A stretch of DNA of 64,000 nucleotides from JBAXTZ01 sp037129925. Lineage in GTDB: Bacteria; Bacillota; Negativicutes; JBAXTZ01. Made by a program: the position numbers and the translations under genes. Under the pieces are notes generated by a model, which did not search any database, was not told the origin of the DNA, and worked only from the letters and a program-made list of their open reading frames with translations. The stretch spans positions 1-64,000 of the forward strand of contig JBAXTZ010000005.1 in assembly GCA_037129925.1 (NCBI GenBank), in the 5' to 3' direction. The number at the start of each line of letters is the position of its first letter. The stretch's first letter is position 1. Below are positions 24,813-34,560 of this stretch, in pieces.

Positions 24813-26924
24813 GTGGTTTTATCTAAACAAGATATTCTAAAAAAATTCTACGGATTTAACGATTTTCGTTATACCCAAGAAGCGATAATTGACAGCATCC
24901 TTGCGACTAAAGATACTTTGGCAATAATGCCGACTGGCGCCGGTAAATCGTTGTGCTTTCAAATATCTGCGCAGTTGTTACCGGGAGTTACTTTGGTTAT
25001 TTCGCCGTTAATATCGCTGATGAAAGACCAGGTTGATGATTTGCTGCAACGAGGAATTAGTGCAGCCTTTATTAATAGTTCACTCAGTTATGAAGATTTG
25101 TGTTTGACGCTAAACAAAGCAGAAAAAGGTAGTTATAAAATAATCTACATTGCGCCGGAGCGGTTGGCCTCGGCGCGATTTATGCAAATGTTGGCGCGGT
25201 TATCGGTTTCACAAGTGGCAGTGGATGAGGCGCACTGTATTTCCCAGTGGGGGCATGATTTTCGTCCGAGCTATCAAAACATAACCGAGGCGCTTCGGAT
25301 GCTACCCAACCGCCCGGTGATTTCCGCTTATACAGCAACAGCCACCCAGGCAGTGCGTCAGGATATTGTCCGGTTACTAAAGCTGGATGCGCCTAGAATT
25401 TTCGTTTCGGGATTGGATCGGCCAAATCTTACTTTTTCGATGCGGCGATTCGCGGTTGCCAAGTCAAAACGCGAAGCCATACTGGCTTACTTAAAAAACC
25501 ATTATCAAAAAAGCGGGATTATCTACGCGACCACCCGCAAGGAAGTCGAAGAAGTCGCTGAATTTTTGCAACGGCATGGTCACGCGGTTGGCAAGTATCA
25601 TGCCGGATTAGCCGATGTCGAGCGAACGGCTACCCAAGAAGCTTTCATTAACGACCAGTTGGATATTATCGTGGCGACTAACGCCTTTGGTATGGGTATC
25701 GACAAACCGGATATTCGTTTTGTGTTGCATAATAGTATGCCGAAAAATCTCGAGGCCTATTATCAGGAAGCCGGTCGCGCCGGACGGGACGGCGAGCCGG
25801 CTGATTGTATGTTGTTTTTTTGCAGCGGCGACCAGGCAATGTTACGTTTTTTTATTGAAAACGGTGAAGCTGCCGAGGAGCGCAAGCTTGATGAATATCG
25901 CAGTTTAGCCGAAATGATCAATTATTGCAGTACGACTAGTTGTCTGCGAAAGACGGTACTGGATTATTTGGGTGACGACCATACTCAAACCAGCTGTAAC
26001 AATTGCAGCAACTGTACTGATGTTTTTGTGAAAACCGATGATAGCGATAGCGGGCGTTTGGTTGTTGGCGCGGTGTTGGAAATCGAGCAATCTCTTGGCT
26101 ATAATTTTGGCAAGAAGATGATCGCCGATGTTCTCTATGGCGCAGACACCGAGACGATTCGCGAGCGGCGGTTGAATAAGTTGAACGGCTATGGCAGTTT
26201 GCGTGGCAAGGGTCAGGCAGCCATAAAAAACTTGATTGAGCAATTAATCGCTGACCGCAGTTTAGCGGTTACCGACGGGCAGTTTCCGACGGTTTTTGTC
26301 GCGGCAAATGGCCGGGCGCTGCTCGAAGGCGAGCGAATGTTTATGTTGCGTGAGCAAATTGGCAAACCGGTTGAGCGCAGCAGTTCACCGTTGACGCGTT
26401 TGCCTGAATACAGCAATGCGTTATTCGAGCAACTGCGTGCCGTTCGCAGTCAACTGGCGGCACGGGACAATGTCCGCCCCTATATGGTTTTTGGTGACAA
26501 GACACTGGCAGAGTTTTGTCGTCAGCTCCCGACCGATCAAATTGCACTGACCGGTATTTACGGGGTTGGTGAAGCCAAGAGTGTGAAATACGGTTGCTAT
26601 TTTGTTGATATTATAAAAAAACACTGCGAAGTCAATAATATTCCCCTTGCCAAGCCAGTTGCAGTTTTACCCAAAATCAAAACTTCTACCAGCGCTGACA
26701 GTGTTAGTGACCAGCAGTTATTTGAAAAATTGCGCGCATTGCGTCTGAAAATTGCCAAGTCCGAAGGCGTACCGGCATTTCGGGTTTTCACCGATAAGAC
26801 GTTAACGGACATGACATATAAGCGTCCAACCACCCGCGAGGCGATGTTAGTTGTAACCGGAGTCGGCGCGGCAAAATACGCCAGTTACGGTGAGCGGTTT
26901 GTAGCGGTGATTATTGGCCGCTAA
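24813..26924 (+). CDS. recQ: ATP-dependent DNA helicase RecQ with two HRDC domains
   Basis: 3'-5' DNA helicase of 703 residues acting in recombination and fork repair. The motor has MPTGAGKSLCFQ (motif I), SPLISLMKDQ, DEAHCISQWGHDFRPSY (motif II with RecQ aromatic loop) and EAGRAGRDG (motif VI). A zinc-binding segment follows (CSTTSCLRK ... SCNNCSNC), then a winged helix. The C-terminus holds two HRDC domains, each ending with a TGVG- or YGVGEAKS-type hairpin, instead of the single one in E. coli. The start is the GTG at 24813 after GGAGGG. It lies downstream of the large RNA but has its own promoter and terminator. Confidence 0.95.
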   Translation: MVLSKQDILKKFYGFNDFRYTQEAIIDSILATKDTLAIMPTGAGKSLCFQISAQLLPGVTLVISPLISLMKDQVDDLLQRGISAAFINSSLSYEDLCLTLNKAEKGSYKIIYIAPERLASARFMQMLARLSVSQVAVDEAHCISQWGHDFRPSYQNITEALRMLPNRPVISAYTATATQAVRQDIVRLLKLDAPRIFVSGLDRPNLTFSMRRFAVAKSKREAILAYLKNHYQKSGIIYATTRKEVEEVAEFLQRHGHAVGKYHAGLADVERTATQEAFINDQLDIIVATNAFGMGIDKPDIRFVLHNSMPKNLEAYYQEAGRAGRDGEPADCMLFFCSGDQAMLRFFIENGEAAEERKLDEYRSLAEMINYCSTTSCLRKTVLDYLGDDHTQTSCNNCSNCTDVFVKTDDSDSGRLVVGAVLEIEQSLGYNFGKKMIADVLYGADTETIRERRLNKLNGYGSLRGKGQAAIKNLIEQLIADRSLAVTDGQFPTVFVAANGRALLEGERMFMLREQIGKPVERSSSPLTRLPEYSNALFEQLRAVRSQLAARDNVRPYMVFGDKTLAEFCRQLPTDQIALTGIYGVGEAKSVKYGCYFVDIIKKHCEVNNIPLAKPVAVLPKIKTSTSADSVSDQQLFEKLRALRLKIAKSEGVPAFRVFTDKTLTDMTYKRPTTREAMLVVTGVGAAKYASYGERFVAVIIGR

Positions 26925-26960
26925 AAAACACCGAAACATCGCCGTTACTGGAGAAATGGA

Positions 26961-27000
26961 AAAACTGTGTAACACAAAATATGTTGCACAGTTTTTTTTT
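26961..27000 (+). terminator. Terminator between recQ and the convergent operon
   Basis: A 13-bp stem AAAACTGTGTAAC/GTTGCACAGTTTT (one wobble), 9-nt loop and nine-T tract. The A run on the left side could also serve the convergent minus-strand operon ending at 27011. Confidence 0.85.
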
Positions 27001-27010
27001 GTTACGTTAT

Positions 27011-28681
27011 TTACTTGAGCCAGAGAAATTGATAACCGGCGATAACGTGATTTTTGCCGCAGTAGGCGCCGCTGATGATGTCGTAACCACGGATACCGGC
27101 GGGAATTTGCTGTGGTTCGGCGCCGACGTTGACTATACAAGTAACGATTTCATCCGCGTTTATCCGTTTCAACACGAAAAATTCTTTACCGCAATCCAGG
27201 ACAGTTTGGTTGCCGTATGGCGAGAAAGCCGGTTGCTTGCCGCGGATGTTCAAAAGCTGTTTCAGAGTTTCGAAAACAGTTTTTCGGACGTAATCGGATT
27301 GCAATTGCTCCAGTAGTGTCGAATATTCCAGCTTTTCGCGGTTAATCCGTCGGTTGATGCCTGACTGCGCCAAGCCCTCGTAGTCGTTACGCGATCCGAG
27401 CAAGGAATGAATATAGATAGCTGGCACGCCCAGCATCGACAGCAAAATAAACTGGGCGGCAAGGAATTTTTGACATTGTTGCTCGATGTTTTTGTCTTCG
27501 GCTTGGTTGATGAGTGCATCAAAGTAATTGATATTGAGCTCGTAAACCGTCTGACTGCCGTCCGGGTTGCTTTTGTATGAAATCTTGCCGCCATTTTCAA
27601 TTACTTTGTTTACCAAATTCTGCCGTTCGCTATCGTCGAGGATTCCTTCACTCGGGCGCATACCGATGCCGTCGTGGCTGGCGAGAAAATTAAACCAGGT
27701 GGCGCTTTCGGATACGCAGTTGATGGTTTTGGCCCAGTCACTCAGCTTTGAAGCGTCATGGCTGGTTAAGGTATGCAGTACCAGCGGCGGTAGAGCGAAC
27801 TGATAAACCATGTGTGCTTCATCGCTACCAGAACCGTAGTAGCTGATGTTTTCAGCGTGCGGTACGTTGGTTTCGGTTATTAACTGGGCGCCAGGGTTAA
27901 ATTGTTCAGCAATAACGCGCCAGAGCTTAACGATTGTGTGCGCTTCGGGCAGGTGCAGGCAAGTTGTGCCGGACTGTTTCCAAATAAAACCAATAGCATC
28001 CAAACGAATACTCGTACCGCCCCGGCTGAGGTAGTCCAGCAGAATATCGCACATCTCCAGCAACAAAGAAAAGCACTTAAAATTTACGTCCACCTGGTCT
28101 TCGCTAAAGGTTGTCCAGGCAGTTTTGACATCGGCGTTATTTTGGTATTCATGAAACAACGGCGAGGTGCGCGGTCGAACCACGGCGCTTATATCAAAAG
28201 CCGGGTCGCGGGCAATGAAGAATTCTGAATGATTTTGGTCACCGGACAGATACTTTTGAAACCAAACACTAGACTTTGATACATGATTAGCAACAAAATC
28301 GAACATTAACCGATAATCAGCAGCTAATGCGGCGATGTCGCTCCAGTTTCCCAATTCCGGATCGATTGCCCGGTAATCGGTTACCGAAAATCCGTCATCC
28401 GAGGTATAGGGAAACATCGGCAGTAAATGAACGTCGGTTATCGCTGTTCCTACCTGTCGCAGTAAAAATTTTCGTAAAGTCGCGAGCGGGGTGGTTTGGT
28501 CGCCGCTAATGCTGTCACCATAGCTGATAAGATAGGCAGTTCGCTCGTTAGGTGGTTTTGCGGTCTTAGGTTTAGCTTGTTGATAAGAGTTGACCAAGTT
28601 GATAATTGCCGTGGTCCGGCTGGCGTTATAATTAGCGCCGTACAGCGCTTTCAGGTAGAATTCTACTTTTTGCTTAAACAT
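27011..28681 (-). CDS. GH13_18 glycoside phosphorylase, probable glucosylglycerate phosphorylase
   Basis: Sucrose-phosphorylase-family enzyme of 556 residues (GH13 subfamily 18) that would cleave a glucoside with phosphate. Catalytic motifs: the nucleophile in IRLDAIGFIWK (about 228), acid/base in LITETNVPHAE (about 267) and transition-state Asp in LASHDGIGM (about 335). The segment SGTTCLHLPEAH matches the glucosylglycerate-phosphorylase/YcjM type better than true sucrose phosphorylases (recalled family knowledge). It is the third gene of a minus-strand operon behind mannosylglycerate-type PTS and GH38 genes, which supports 2-O-glucosyl-glycerate as substrate, giving glucose-1-phosphate and glycerate. 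Sucrose or another glucoside remains possible. Confidence 0.8.
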   Translation of the reverse strand: MFKQKVEFYLKALYGANYNASRTTAIINLVNSYQQAKPKTAKPPNERTAYLISYGDSISGDQTTPLATLRKFLLRQVGTAITDVHLLPMFPYTSDDGFSVTDYRAIDPELGNWSDIAALAADYRLMFDFVANHVSKSSVWFQKYLSGDQNHSEFFIARDPAFDISAVVRPRTSPLFHEYQNNADVKTAWTTFSEDQVDVNFKCFSLLLEMCDILLDYLSRGGTSIRLDAIGFIWKQSGTTCLHLPEAHTIVKLWRVIAEQFNPGAQLITETNVPHAENISYYGSGSDEAHMVYQFALPPLVLHTLTSHDASKLSDWAKTINCVSESATWFNFLASHDGIGMRPSEGILDDSERQNLVNKVIENGGKISYKSNPDGSQTVYELNINYFDALINQAEDKNIEQQCQKFLAAQFILLSMLGVPAIYIHSLLGSRNDYEGLAQSGINRRINREKLEYSTLLEQLQSDYVRKTVFETLKQLLNIRGKQPAFSPYGNQTVLDCGKEFFVLKRINADEIVTCIVNVGAEPQQIPAGIRGYDIISGAYCGKNHVIAGYQFLWLK

Positions 28682-28683
28682 AC

Positions 28684-31344
28684 TTACCTTTCTACTTGCT
28701 TTTTTGTGGACAATCGTAATGTCGAATAACCGTGTGCCGGAATTGTGCCATCAGTTGGCAGGGTTTGTTCCTCGGTTAGATTGGTTCGGGAAACGGAAAA
28801 CAGCGGCGCCTGCAATTCGTGATTTTGAACAGCGCCAGTAGGATTGTACAAGCGCAAGATTATATCATTGTTATCATAACCACATTTCAACGCGCTTACA
28901 AGAACATTATCGTTGCCATGTTCAAATAGTGAAAAACATTGCGGCGCCTGATCGATCGGCTGGGGCAGCATAAATCGGTCGAGCCGCTCTTCAAAACTGT
29001 TTAGAGTTTGGGTTTGGTAGGTCAAAGCGCCGCATATATATTGGTCGCGCTCGGTAAATAACCGGGTATCAGAAACGCCGCTGTCGAAAAACACCGCGTA
29101 TGCGAAATCTAGCGGCTTTAGCAATTGAGCATCTGGGGTTTCTACGACCTTGTTGTTAATGCCCGATGCCCGCCCCGGACGCCAAAGCAGGTCGTCGCGA
29201 CCTAACAGACCGACCGAGCGGAACAACGTGAGCGCCAACCGGTTTTCCTCGCCCAGTAACTGATATTCTTTTAAGCCATTGGCAAATAACGCCAATGTTT
29301 CAGTTTCATTACGCGTTCCGCAAATCGATTGAAAAGGGTAAATTGCGACCGGTGCTTCAGCAAACTTTTTCTCCCGCCAATTGCTCACGCGGGCATTGTC
29401 CGCAGCCCGGTTAATCAGCGAAAATCCCTGGTCGGCAAACGAGGCAGTATTACTCATAGCCGGGAGCAGCACGCGCAAACGGTGATCGCAAGCGCCATTA
29501 GTAAGACGATGGGTTGCGCGCAAAAAGTTTTCGTCGGCCCGCAGTTCGAACGAGCTGATGATTTCAATGGTTGAAATATGCGCTGCGGAAAGTCGGTTGG
29601 ACAAATTTGCCGGAACCGACAAATGATGCTTGACGGTCAGTTTTTGTGAATGTTCAAAAATTGCTTGCGAAAGCAATTTGCCTTGTTCAAATCGCAGCGG
29701 TAGCGAATTTTCCAACGGTGAGTAATCGTAGGAATCGCCGGCATCGGCGCTGTCTTCGAAGATTATCAGGTTGTCGAAAACTTTTCCGGATATTTTGTGT
29801 TCAAGCTGCAATCGACCGTCCACAAGCTTGAGTAGCAAATTTTGGTTTTCGATTTTCTTGCCCGACGACTCCACTTTTCGTGGCTCGGTGGCATTGAAGC
29901 TTTGCAGCTCCTTTTCCACAACTTCCAGCGCCACATAGCCAATAGCCGGCAAGTCGAGCTTGATTAGTAGTTCGCTACGGAAATAATCCGGAGCCGCCGT
30001 TACTTGCTCGCCCGCAGCAGTTACCGAAACCACCGTTCCGCCACTTAACCGCTGTTGGCTGATTGTTGAGAATTCTATTATGTTTCCAGCGAAATCCTTT
30101 AGTTCAATCTGCGGAGTATTGCTGAAAACCACTGCCTCATGCATGGAGGAGAGTTTTGTCGCTGCCAAACTAAACAACGTCAGAATATTAGTTTGCCCGT
30201 GGGCGCTTGCGATGGCGCGGCTGATTTGTTTTTTCTGTACATTTAACAAACTGTCGGCGATGCTGTTTAGCTTGTCTAGTCGGTCGATGATCGTTTTATT
30301 AGTTTCATCCGAATTGCAACCGCCAATACTGTCGTGAGCGTGAACATCGAATAGTTGCGTCCAAATTGAATCAAGCCAGGTATGCGGATATTTGAGTCCG
30401 AGTTGGCTCGCGATTACTGCTAGTGGCTCGAGCTCGCGGGTCAGTTTATGTTCCAATGCGCAATTTTTTTGTTTGATGTCTACGCGTTGACTGCCGATCG
30501 TGTGATGGATACGCGATTTTTCCTCGGCGATTAGCTCACCAGTTATCGTTGTAGCGGTAGTTTTTTCAGTCCATACCTGTTCCAGATATTGTTCATAAGT
30601 TGACAGCTGGAAATTATAATCAGTTGCTTGGGCGTTCAAGGCGTTTATAACCATTGGCAGTTCAGGGCGCACCAGCATTTGGTCGCCGCCGGACGGCAAC
30701 AGTAACGGTGCATTGGCTGGTTCAAACGAGGCCAGTTTTACTAATAAGGGTCGAAGCTTTTCATCCAGGTATTGTTTGTCCGATTGAATAAATTTACCCG
30801 GACCGTAGCCTAAAAATATATTATTGGTTTTGATGCTTTGTCCGTCCGGCGACTGCCAGATAAAATTCAAACCAGTTTCAATTTGGTCGTTATACACGCC
30901 GCGTTGAAATAGTGAATACTTAAGTTGGCAGTCGGAAAACAGCGACGGCAGATAAGCGTTCTGCCCGAAAACGTCCGGCAGGTAGCCGATGTTCATACAA
31001 TGACCGTAGCGCTTTGCCCGGCGAATTCCGTGTTGCAAGTTACGTATGATTGATTCGATGTTGACGAGTAGCGTGTCGGTCTGAGTGTACCAGGGGCCGA
31101 TCAGCAAACGTTGGTTCTTTATTAAGGTTTCCAGCCGTTGCCGATTTTCCGGACGAATTTTCAAATATTCATCAATAACCGATACTTGACCGTCGAAAGT
31201 GTAAGCCGGAAATTCCAAGTCGGTTTCGAGCAAATCTAACAGAAAATCCATATTTTCAACTAACAGCACATTAGAATCTTCAATAGTAAAATACCACTCG
31301 CGATCCCAGTGTGAATGAGGGACGACGTGAACTGATCTCGCCAT
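28684..31344 (-). CDS. mngB: Alpha-mannosidase GH38, mannosylglycerate hydrolase MngB-like
   Basis: Glycoside hydrolase family 38 enzyme of 886 residues, resembling E. coli MngB along its length. The zinc-binding start HVVPHSHWDREWYFT is followed by LIGPWYTQTDTLLVN, IGYLPDVFGQNAYLP, HAHDSIGGCNSDE and DAGDSYDYSP. MngB splits 2-O-(6-phospho-mannosyl)-glycerate delivered by the PTS into mannose-6-phosphate and glycerate in the cytosol. The stop of the upstream PTS gene overlaps its start (31344), indicating translational coupling. The pairing with a MngA-like PTS protein is the strongest support for the substrate; another alpha-mannoside phosphate is not excluded. Confidence 0.87.
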   Translation of the reverse strand: MARSVHVVPHSHWDREWYFTIEDSNVLLVENMDFLLDLLETDLEFPAYTFDGQVSVIDEYLKIRPENRQRLETLIKNQRLLIGPWYTQTDTLLVNIESIIRNLQHGIRRAKRYGHCMNIGYLPDVFGQNAYLPSLFSDCQLKYSLFQRGVYNDQIETGLNFIWQSPDGQSIKTNNIFLGYGPGKFIQSDKQYLDEKLRPLLVKLASFEPANAPLLLPSGGDQMLVRPELPMVINALNAQATDYNFQLSTYEQYLEQVWTEKTTATTITGELIAEEKSRIHHTIGSQRVDIKQKNCALEHKLTRELEPLAVIASQLGLKYPHTWLDSIWTQLFDVHAHDSIGGCNSDETNKTIIDRLDKLNSIADSLLNVQKKQISRAIASAHGQTNILTLFSLAATKLSSMHEAVVFSNTPQIELKDFAGNIIEFSTISQQRLSGGTVVSVTAAGEQVTAAPDYFRSELLIKLDLPAIGYVALEVVEKELQSFNATEPRKVESSGKKIENQNLLLKLVDGRLQLEHKISGKVFDNLIIFEDSADAGDSYDYSPLENSLPLRFEQGKLLSQAIFEHSQKLTVKHHLSVPANLSNRLSAAHISTIEIISSFELRADENFLRATHRLTNGACDHRLRVLLPAMSNTASFADQGFSLINRAADNARVSNWREKKFAEAPVAIYPFQSICGTRNETETLALFANGLKEYQLLGEENRLALTLFRSVGLLGRDDLLWRPGRASGINNKVVETPDAQLLKPLDFAYAVFFDSGVSDTRLFTERDQYICGALTYQTQTLNSFEERLDRFMLPQPIDQAPQCFSLFEHGNDNVLVSALKCGYDNNDIILRLYNPTGAVQNHELQAPLFSVSRTNLTEEQTLPTDGTIPAHGYSTLRLSTKKQVER

Positions 31345-33311
31345 TATTCAAGTTCTCCGTTCGGATTTTTTTTGATCAGGTAGTAGCGCACAAAAATGTT
31401 GCCAAAAGCGACGACCAGCACGCCAGCGATCATCCCGGTCGCGTATGCCGGGAAGTTTTGCACCAGCGGCCAACCCCAGACCGCCGGCAGCGGAAACCAC
31501 TGTACAGCGCCAAGCGCGACGGCGACGTTAGCGCCGACGATGGCGCCGATAACGTTAATCGGAATGGTAATCAGCGGATTGGCGAGCATGAAGGGAATAC
31601 CACCTTCGCTAATTGCCAGGAAACCAAGCAATAATGAAGTGTTGCCGACAACACGGAGATCTTGGTTGAAAACCCGGCGACGAACAATATATTTATCGAT
31701 GACCGTCGCCAGACCAAGACCAATTGGCGGAATGACGATTGCCAGCACCCGGGCAGTTAGCGGATAGATTTTGTCCGCCGCAAGTCCGATTGCAATAGCG
31801 CCGGCGGCTTTGTTTACCGGTCCACCCAAGTCAAAAGCTGTAGCTGCGGCAATAACGGTCGGCAGAATATAGCCGCCCGCGCCTTTGGTGGACATAATCA
31901 GTTCGCGCAGCCAGAGATTAATCGCGCCGAATACCGGATCGACGAAATACATATTAACGAGAAAGACCGAAATAATACTGAGCGCCGGAATAATTAACAT
32001 CGGTTTCATCGGTAGCAAATTTTTGCTCAGCTTAACATTGCGGTTGAGCCAGCGGGCGCCATAGCCGGCAACCATTGCCAAAATCAACGCGCCGAGAAAA
32101 CCAGACGGTATGCCGCCCTTGATGCCCCAAAAGGTGTAATGCAGACCGGCGGCAAATGCGCCGCCGGCAAAACCGGCGATGAATCCCGGCCGGTCGGCAA
32201 TCGCCATCGCCATAAATGCGGCGAATATCGGATACATGAATTTGAAAATCATGTCGCCGAACATTCCTGAGAAATACAGCAGCCGGATAAAGCCATCCGC
32301 GTTTTGCGCGTATTCCGGTTTGGTGATCTCGGTTGAAAGACCATACGGCATTGCCAGCAGTCTGGACAGCCCGATCATAATACCGGCGGAAACGATTACT
32401 GGGATCATATAGGAAATACCGGTTAAGATTGCCTTGCCTAAGCCCTGCCAAAAACCGTCATCTTGTCCGGCTGAGGAATCGGCTTGCTTGGTTTCGCTGA
32501 CAATACCGTCGGGATTGTTAATGGCTTTGTCGAGCAGTCCGGCGGCATTGCGGAGCGGTTCAGCCACCCGGGTACGGACGAACGGCATACCGTTAAAACG
32601 TCCGGTATTTTTCGGAGCGATGTCGGTGGCAAAAATTATCGCTGAAGCGATTTTTATGTCAGCGGGCGAAAAGGCATCTTCGATGCCGTTCGCGCCTTGT
32701 TTTTCGACGAGTACCCGGATGCCTTTGGCGCGTCCGGCCTTTTCCAGCGCTTCGGCGGCCATGTAAGTATGCGCCACACCAGCGGCACAGGCGGTAATCG
32801 CCAAGATCGTGATCATGTCCGGGGTAGCTGCAACCGGAACCTGCTTCTCGGCAGTCTGGGTGGACAAGATTTTCAGCACCACTTCCGGTGTGGTAGCCGT
32901 CATGAGCGCGGCGCAGAAATCTTCATCCAGCAATTGGGTGCTGAGGGCTGCCAAAATATCGAGGTGGGCACCGCCGGCCTCGGATTGGGGAATTGCCAAC
33001 ATGAAGACCAGCTGAACTTTATTATCCGGGTCGATGCTCTCCCATTCAATGATCGGTTTTTTCAACCTGGCTACTGCGAAAGCGGCTTTTGCAACAGCAG
33101 TAGACTTGCCATGCGGGATTGCCAACCCTCGTTCCAGTCCGGTTTCACCAATAGCTTCACGTTCAAAGACAGCCTTAATGTAGGCTTGCTTGTCGGTTAA
33201 AATCCCTTGTTCAAAGAAGGCTTGGGCGATGCCTTCGATTACGGTTTGTTTACTCGACCAATCGGCGTCGAGAAATATCATTTCTTTAGCGGTTACAGCG
33301 GCTAAATTCAT
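31344..33311 (-). CDS. mngA: PTS EIIABC of the fructose/mannosylglycerate family, MngA-like
   Basis: Phosphotransferase permease of 655 residues with fused domains. EIIA (1-145) has the phospho-histidine His67 in GLAIPHGKS. EIIB (about 165-265) has the phospho-cysteine in TACAAGVAHTYMA. The membrane EIIC (about 290-645) carries fructose-family segments. It would import and 6-phosphorylate a sugar, most likely mannosylglycerate given the adjacent GH38 gene. AAGGAG precedes the ATG. It is transcribed divergently from the RpiR regulator across 134 bp that holds a palindromic TATAATTATA element. Fructose-type PTS proteins share the fold, so substrate assignment rests on context. Confidence 0.87.
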   Translation of the reverse strand: MNLAAVTAKEMIFLDADWSSKQTVIEGIAQAFFEQGILTDKQAYIKAVFEREAIGETGLERGLAIPHGKSTAVAKAAFAVARLKKPIIEWESIDPDNKVQLVFMLAIPQSEAGGAHLDILAALSTQLLDEDFCAALMTATTPEVVLKILSTQTAEKQVPVAATPDMITILAITACAAGVAHTYMAAEALEKAGRAKGIRVLVEKQGANGIEDAFSPADIKIASAIIFATDIAPKNTGRFNGMPFVRTRVAEPLRNAAGLLDKAINNPDGIVSETKQADSSAGQDDGFWQGLGKAILTGISYMIPVIVSAGIMIGLSRLLAMPYGLSTEITKPEYAQNADGFIRLLYFSGMFGDMIFKFMYPIFAAFMAMAIADRPGFIAGFAGGAFAAGLHYTFWGIKGGIPSGFLGALILAMVAGYGARWLNRNVKLSKNLLPMKPMLIIPALSIISVFLVNMYFVDPVFGAINLWLRELIMSTKGAGGYILPTVIAAATAFDLGGPVNKAAGAIAIGLAADKIYPLTARVLAIVIPPIGLGLATVIDKYIVRRRVFNQDLRVVGNTSLLLGFLAISEGGIPFMLANPLITIPINVIGAIVGANVAVALGAVQWFPLPAVWGWPLVQNFPAYATGMIAGVLVVAFGNIFVRYYLIKKNPNGELE

Positions 33312-33383
33312 ATTGTACTCCTTCTTCTTAATGCGATAGTGATATTATTGCACTAAACATTGCAGAAGTCTTATACAATAATG

Positions 33384-33395
33384 GTATAATTATAC
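33384..33395. promoter_or_regulatory. Palindromic divergent promoter/operator between mngA and rpiR-type gene
   Basis: A perfect 12-bp palindrome GTATAATTATAC contains a -10 hexamer on each strand (TATAAT). On the plus strand it is an extended -10 (TGGTATAAT). A regulator bound here could silence both directions; the RpiR protein encoded 50 bp away is the obvious candidate (inference). Confidence 0.5.
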
Positions 33396-33445
33396 AATAT
33401 TCAGATATAGCCCGACAGAATTGACGGGGTGGCTTAGGGGGAGCG

Positions 33446-34195
33446 ATGGGGCGGTTAAAAGAGCGGTTTGCCGACAAACTAAAAAATCTTAGTGATTCGG
33501 AAAAATACGTCTTTTGCTATATTGACGCTGCGCTTGAACAATGTAGCGTTAAAAATCTTACCGAGCTTGCCGAAAGCGCCGGGGTTAGCACCACGACGGT
33601 AATCCGGATGTGCAATAAAATCGGCTGCGCTGGCTTCTCGGAATTTAAAGTTTTATTAAAACAGCTAGGCAGCAAACAGTTAACTCAAGGAGCTTCATCC
33701 GGGCAACTGCAGCAGGCGATTGAACGGTTGTTTGACACTGAAAAAGTAAGCGATTATCAACTAGTGGCCGACAAGATCACCAAGGCTAACCGGATCTATG
33801 TTTTCGCTTACGGATTATCAAAGTCAGTTGCCGAATACTTTGTCCAATTGCTTTCGCAGGCCGGGTTAAATGCAATCGGCGCTTATGACTCGCACATGGT
33901 GGAGCTGTTGTCCGCCAATGTCCGGCATAATGAATACTGCGTGTTCTTTTCTTCAAGCGGTAACACGCAAACGCTGGTTACCGTGGCTGAAAATTTGTCG
34001 GCGCGAAACATTTTGTTTGCTGCGGTTACTGCCGATTGTGAGTCCCGGCTGGTTAATCTCGCGCACTGTGCGCCAACAGTAATATTAGCCAAAAGCACAA
34101 TCCACGGCTACGATGTTACGCCACGGTCGGCGATGATGGTCGTGGTCGATCTGATTTTTGGCGAAATTATTAAGGAGCGCGGAACTGATGAGTAG
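33446..34195 (+). CDS. RpiR-family transcriptional regulator
   Basis: Sugar-phosphate-responsive regulator of 249 residues. The N-terminal helix-turn-helix (LTELAESAGVSTTTVIRMCNKIG near residue 35-60, shown in part) is followed by a SIS sugar-isomerase domain (about 105-230, with VFFSSSGNTQTLV). It is divergent from the mngA-mngB-GH13 operon, so it most likely controls it with a phosphorylated hexose or mannosylglycerate-6-phosphate as ligand (inference). GGGGGAG precedes the ATG. Its last codons overlap the start of the DUF3795-like gene. Confidence 0.88.
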   Translation: MGRLKERFADKLKNLSDSEKYVFCYIDAALEQCSVKNLTELAESAGVSTTTVIRMCNKIGCAGFSEFKVLLKQLGSKQLTQGASSGQLQQAIERLFDTEKVSDYQLVADKITKANRIYVFAYGLSKSVAEYFVQLLSQAGLNAIGAYDSHMVELLSANVRHNEYCVFFSSSGNTQTLVTVAENLSARNILFAAVTADCESRLVNLAHCAPTVILAKSTIHGYDVTPRSAMMVVVDLIFGEIIKERGTDE

Positions 34196-34556
34196 AGAAT
34201 TTATCGGTTGTTGCGGCGCTTACTGTAAAACCTGTAAAGTTTTTGTCGAAGGTGTTTGTAAGGGCTGTAAGTTGGGTTATGACAAAGGCGAACGTGATTT
34301 CGCCAAAGCGAAGTGTGTAATCAAACGCTGCTGTGTTGGCAAGCGGCTAGATACCTGTGCTGACTGCGAGCTATATCAAGATTGTACGTTGATCAACAAC
34401 CTGTTCGCCAAAAGCGGTTACAAATATAAAAAATATCGTCAGACGTTGGAGTTTATTCGGACACACGGTTACGATGAGTTCTTGAAATGCGCCGCCAGCT
34501 GGAAAAATGCCTATGGAAAATGTGATATTATTATCGGAAAAGAGCATTCCTTATAA
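34188..34556 (+). CDS. Cysteine-rich DUF3795-type protein
   Basis: Small protein of 122 residues with many paired cysteines: GCCGAYCKTCKVFVEGVC then CKGCK, CVIKRCC and TCADCELYQDC. This spacing is typical of DUF3795, a probable metal-binding family without known function. The start ATG at 34188 overlaps the stop of the RpiR gene (ATGAGTAG), with AAGGAG upstream, so the two are likely co-translated. No mechanistic link to glycoside uptake is visible. Confidence 0.75.
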   Translation: MSREFIGCCGAYCKTCKVFVEGVCKGCKLGYDKGERDFAKAKCVIKRCCVGKRLDTCADCELYQDCTLINNLFAKSGYKYKKYRQTLEFIRTHGYDEFLKCAASWKNAYGKCDIIIGKEHSL

Positions 34557-34560
34557 GACG

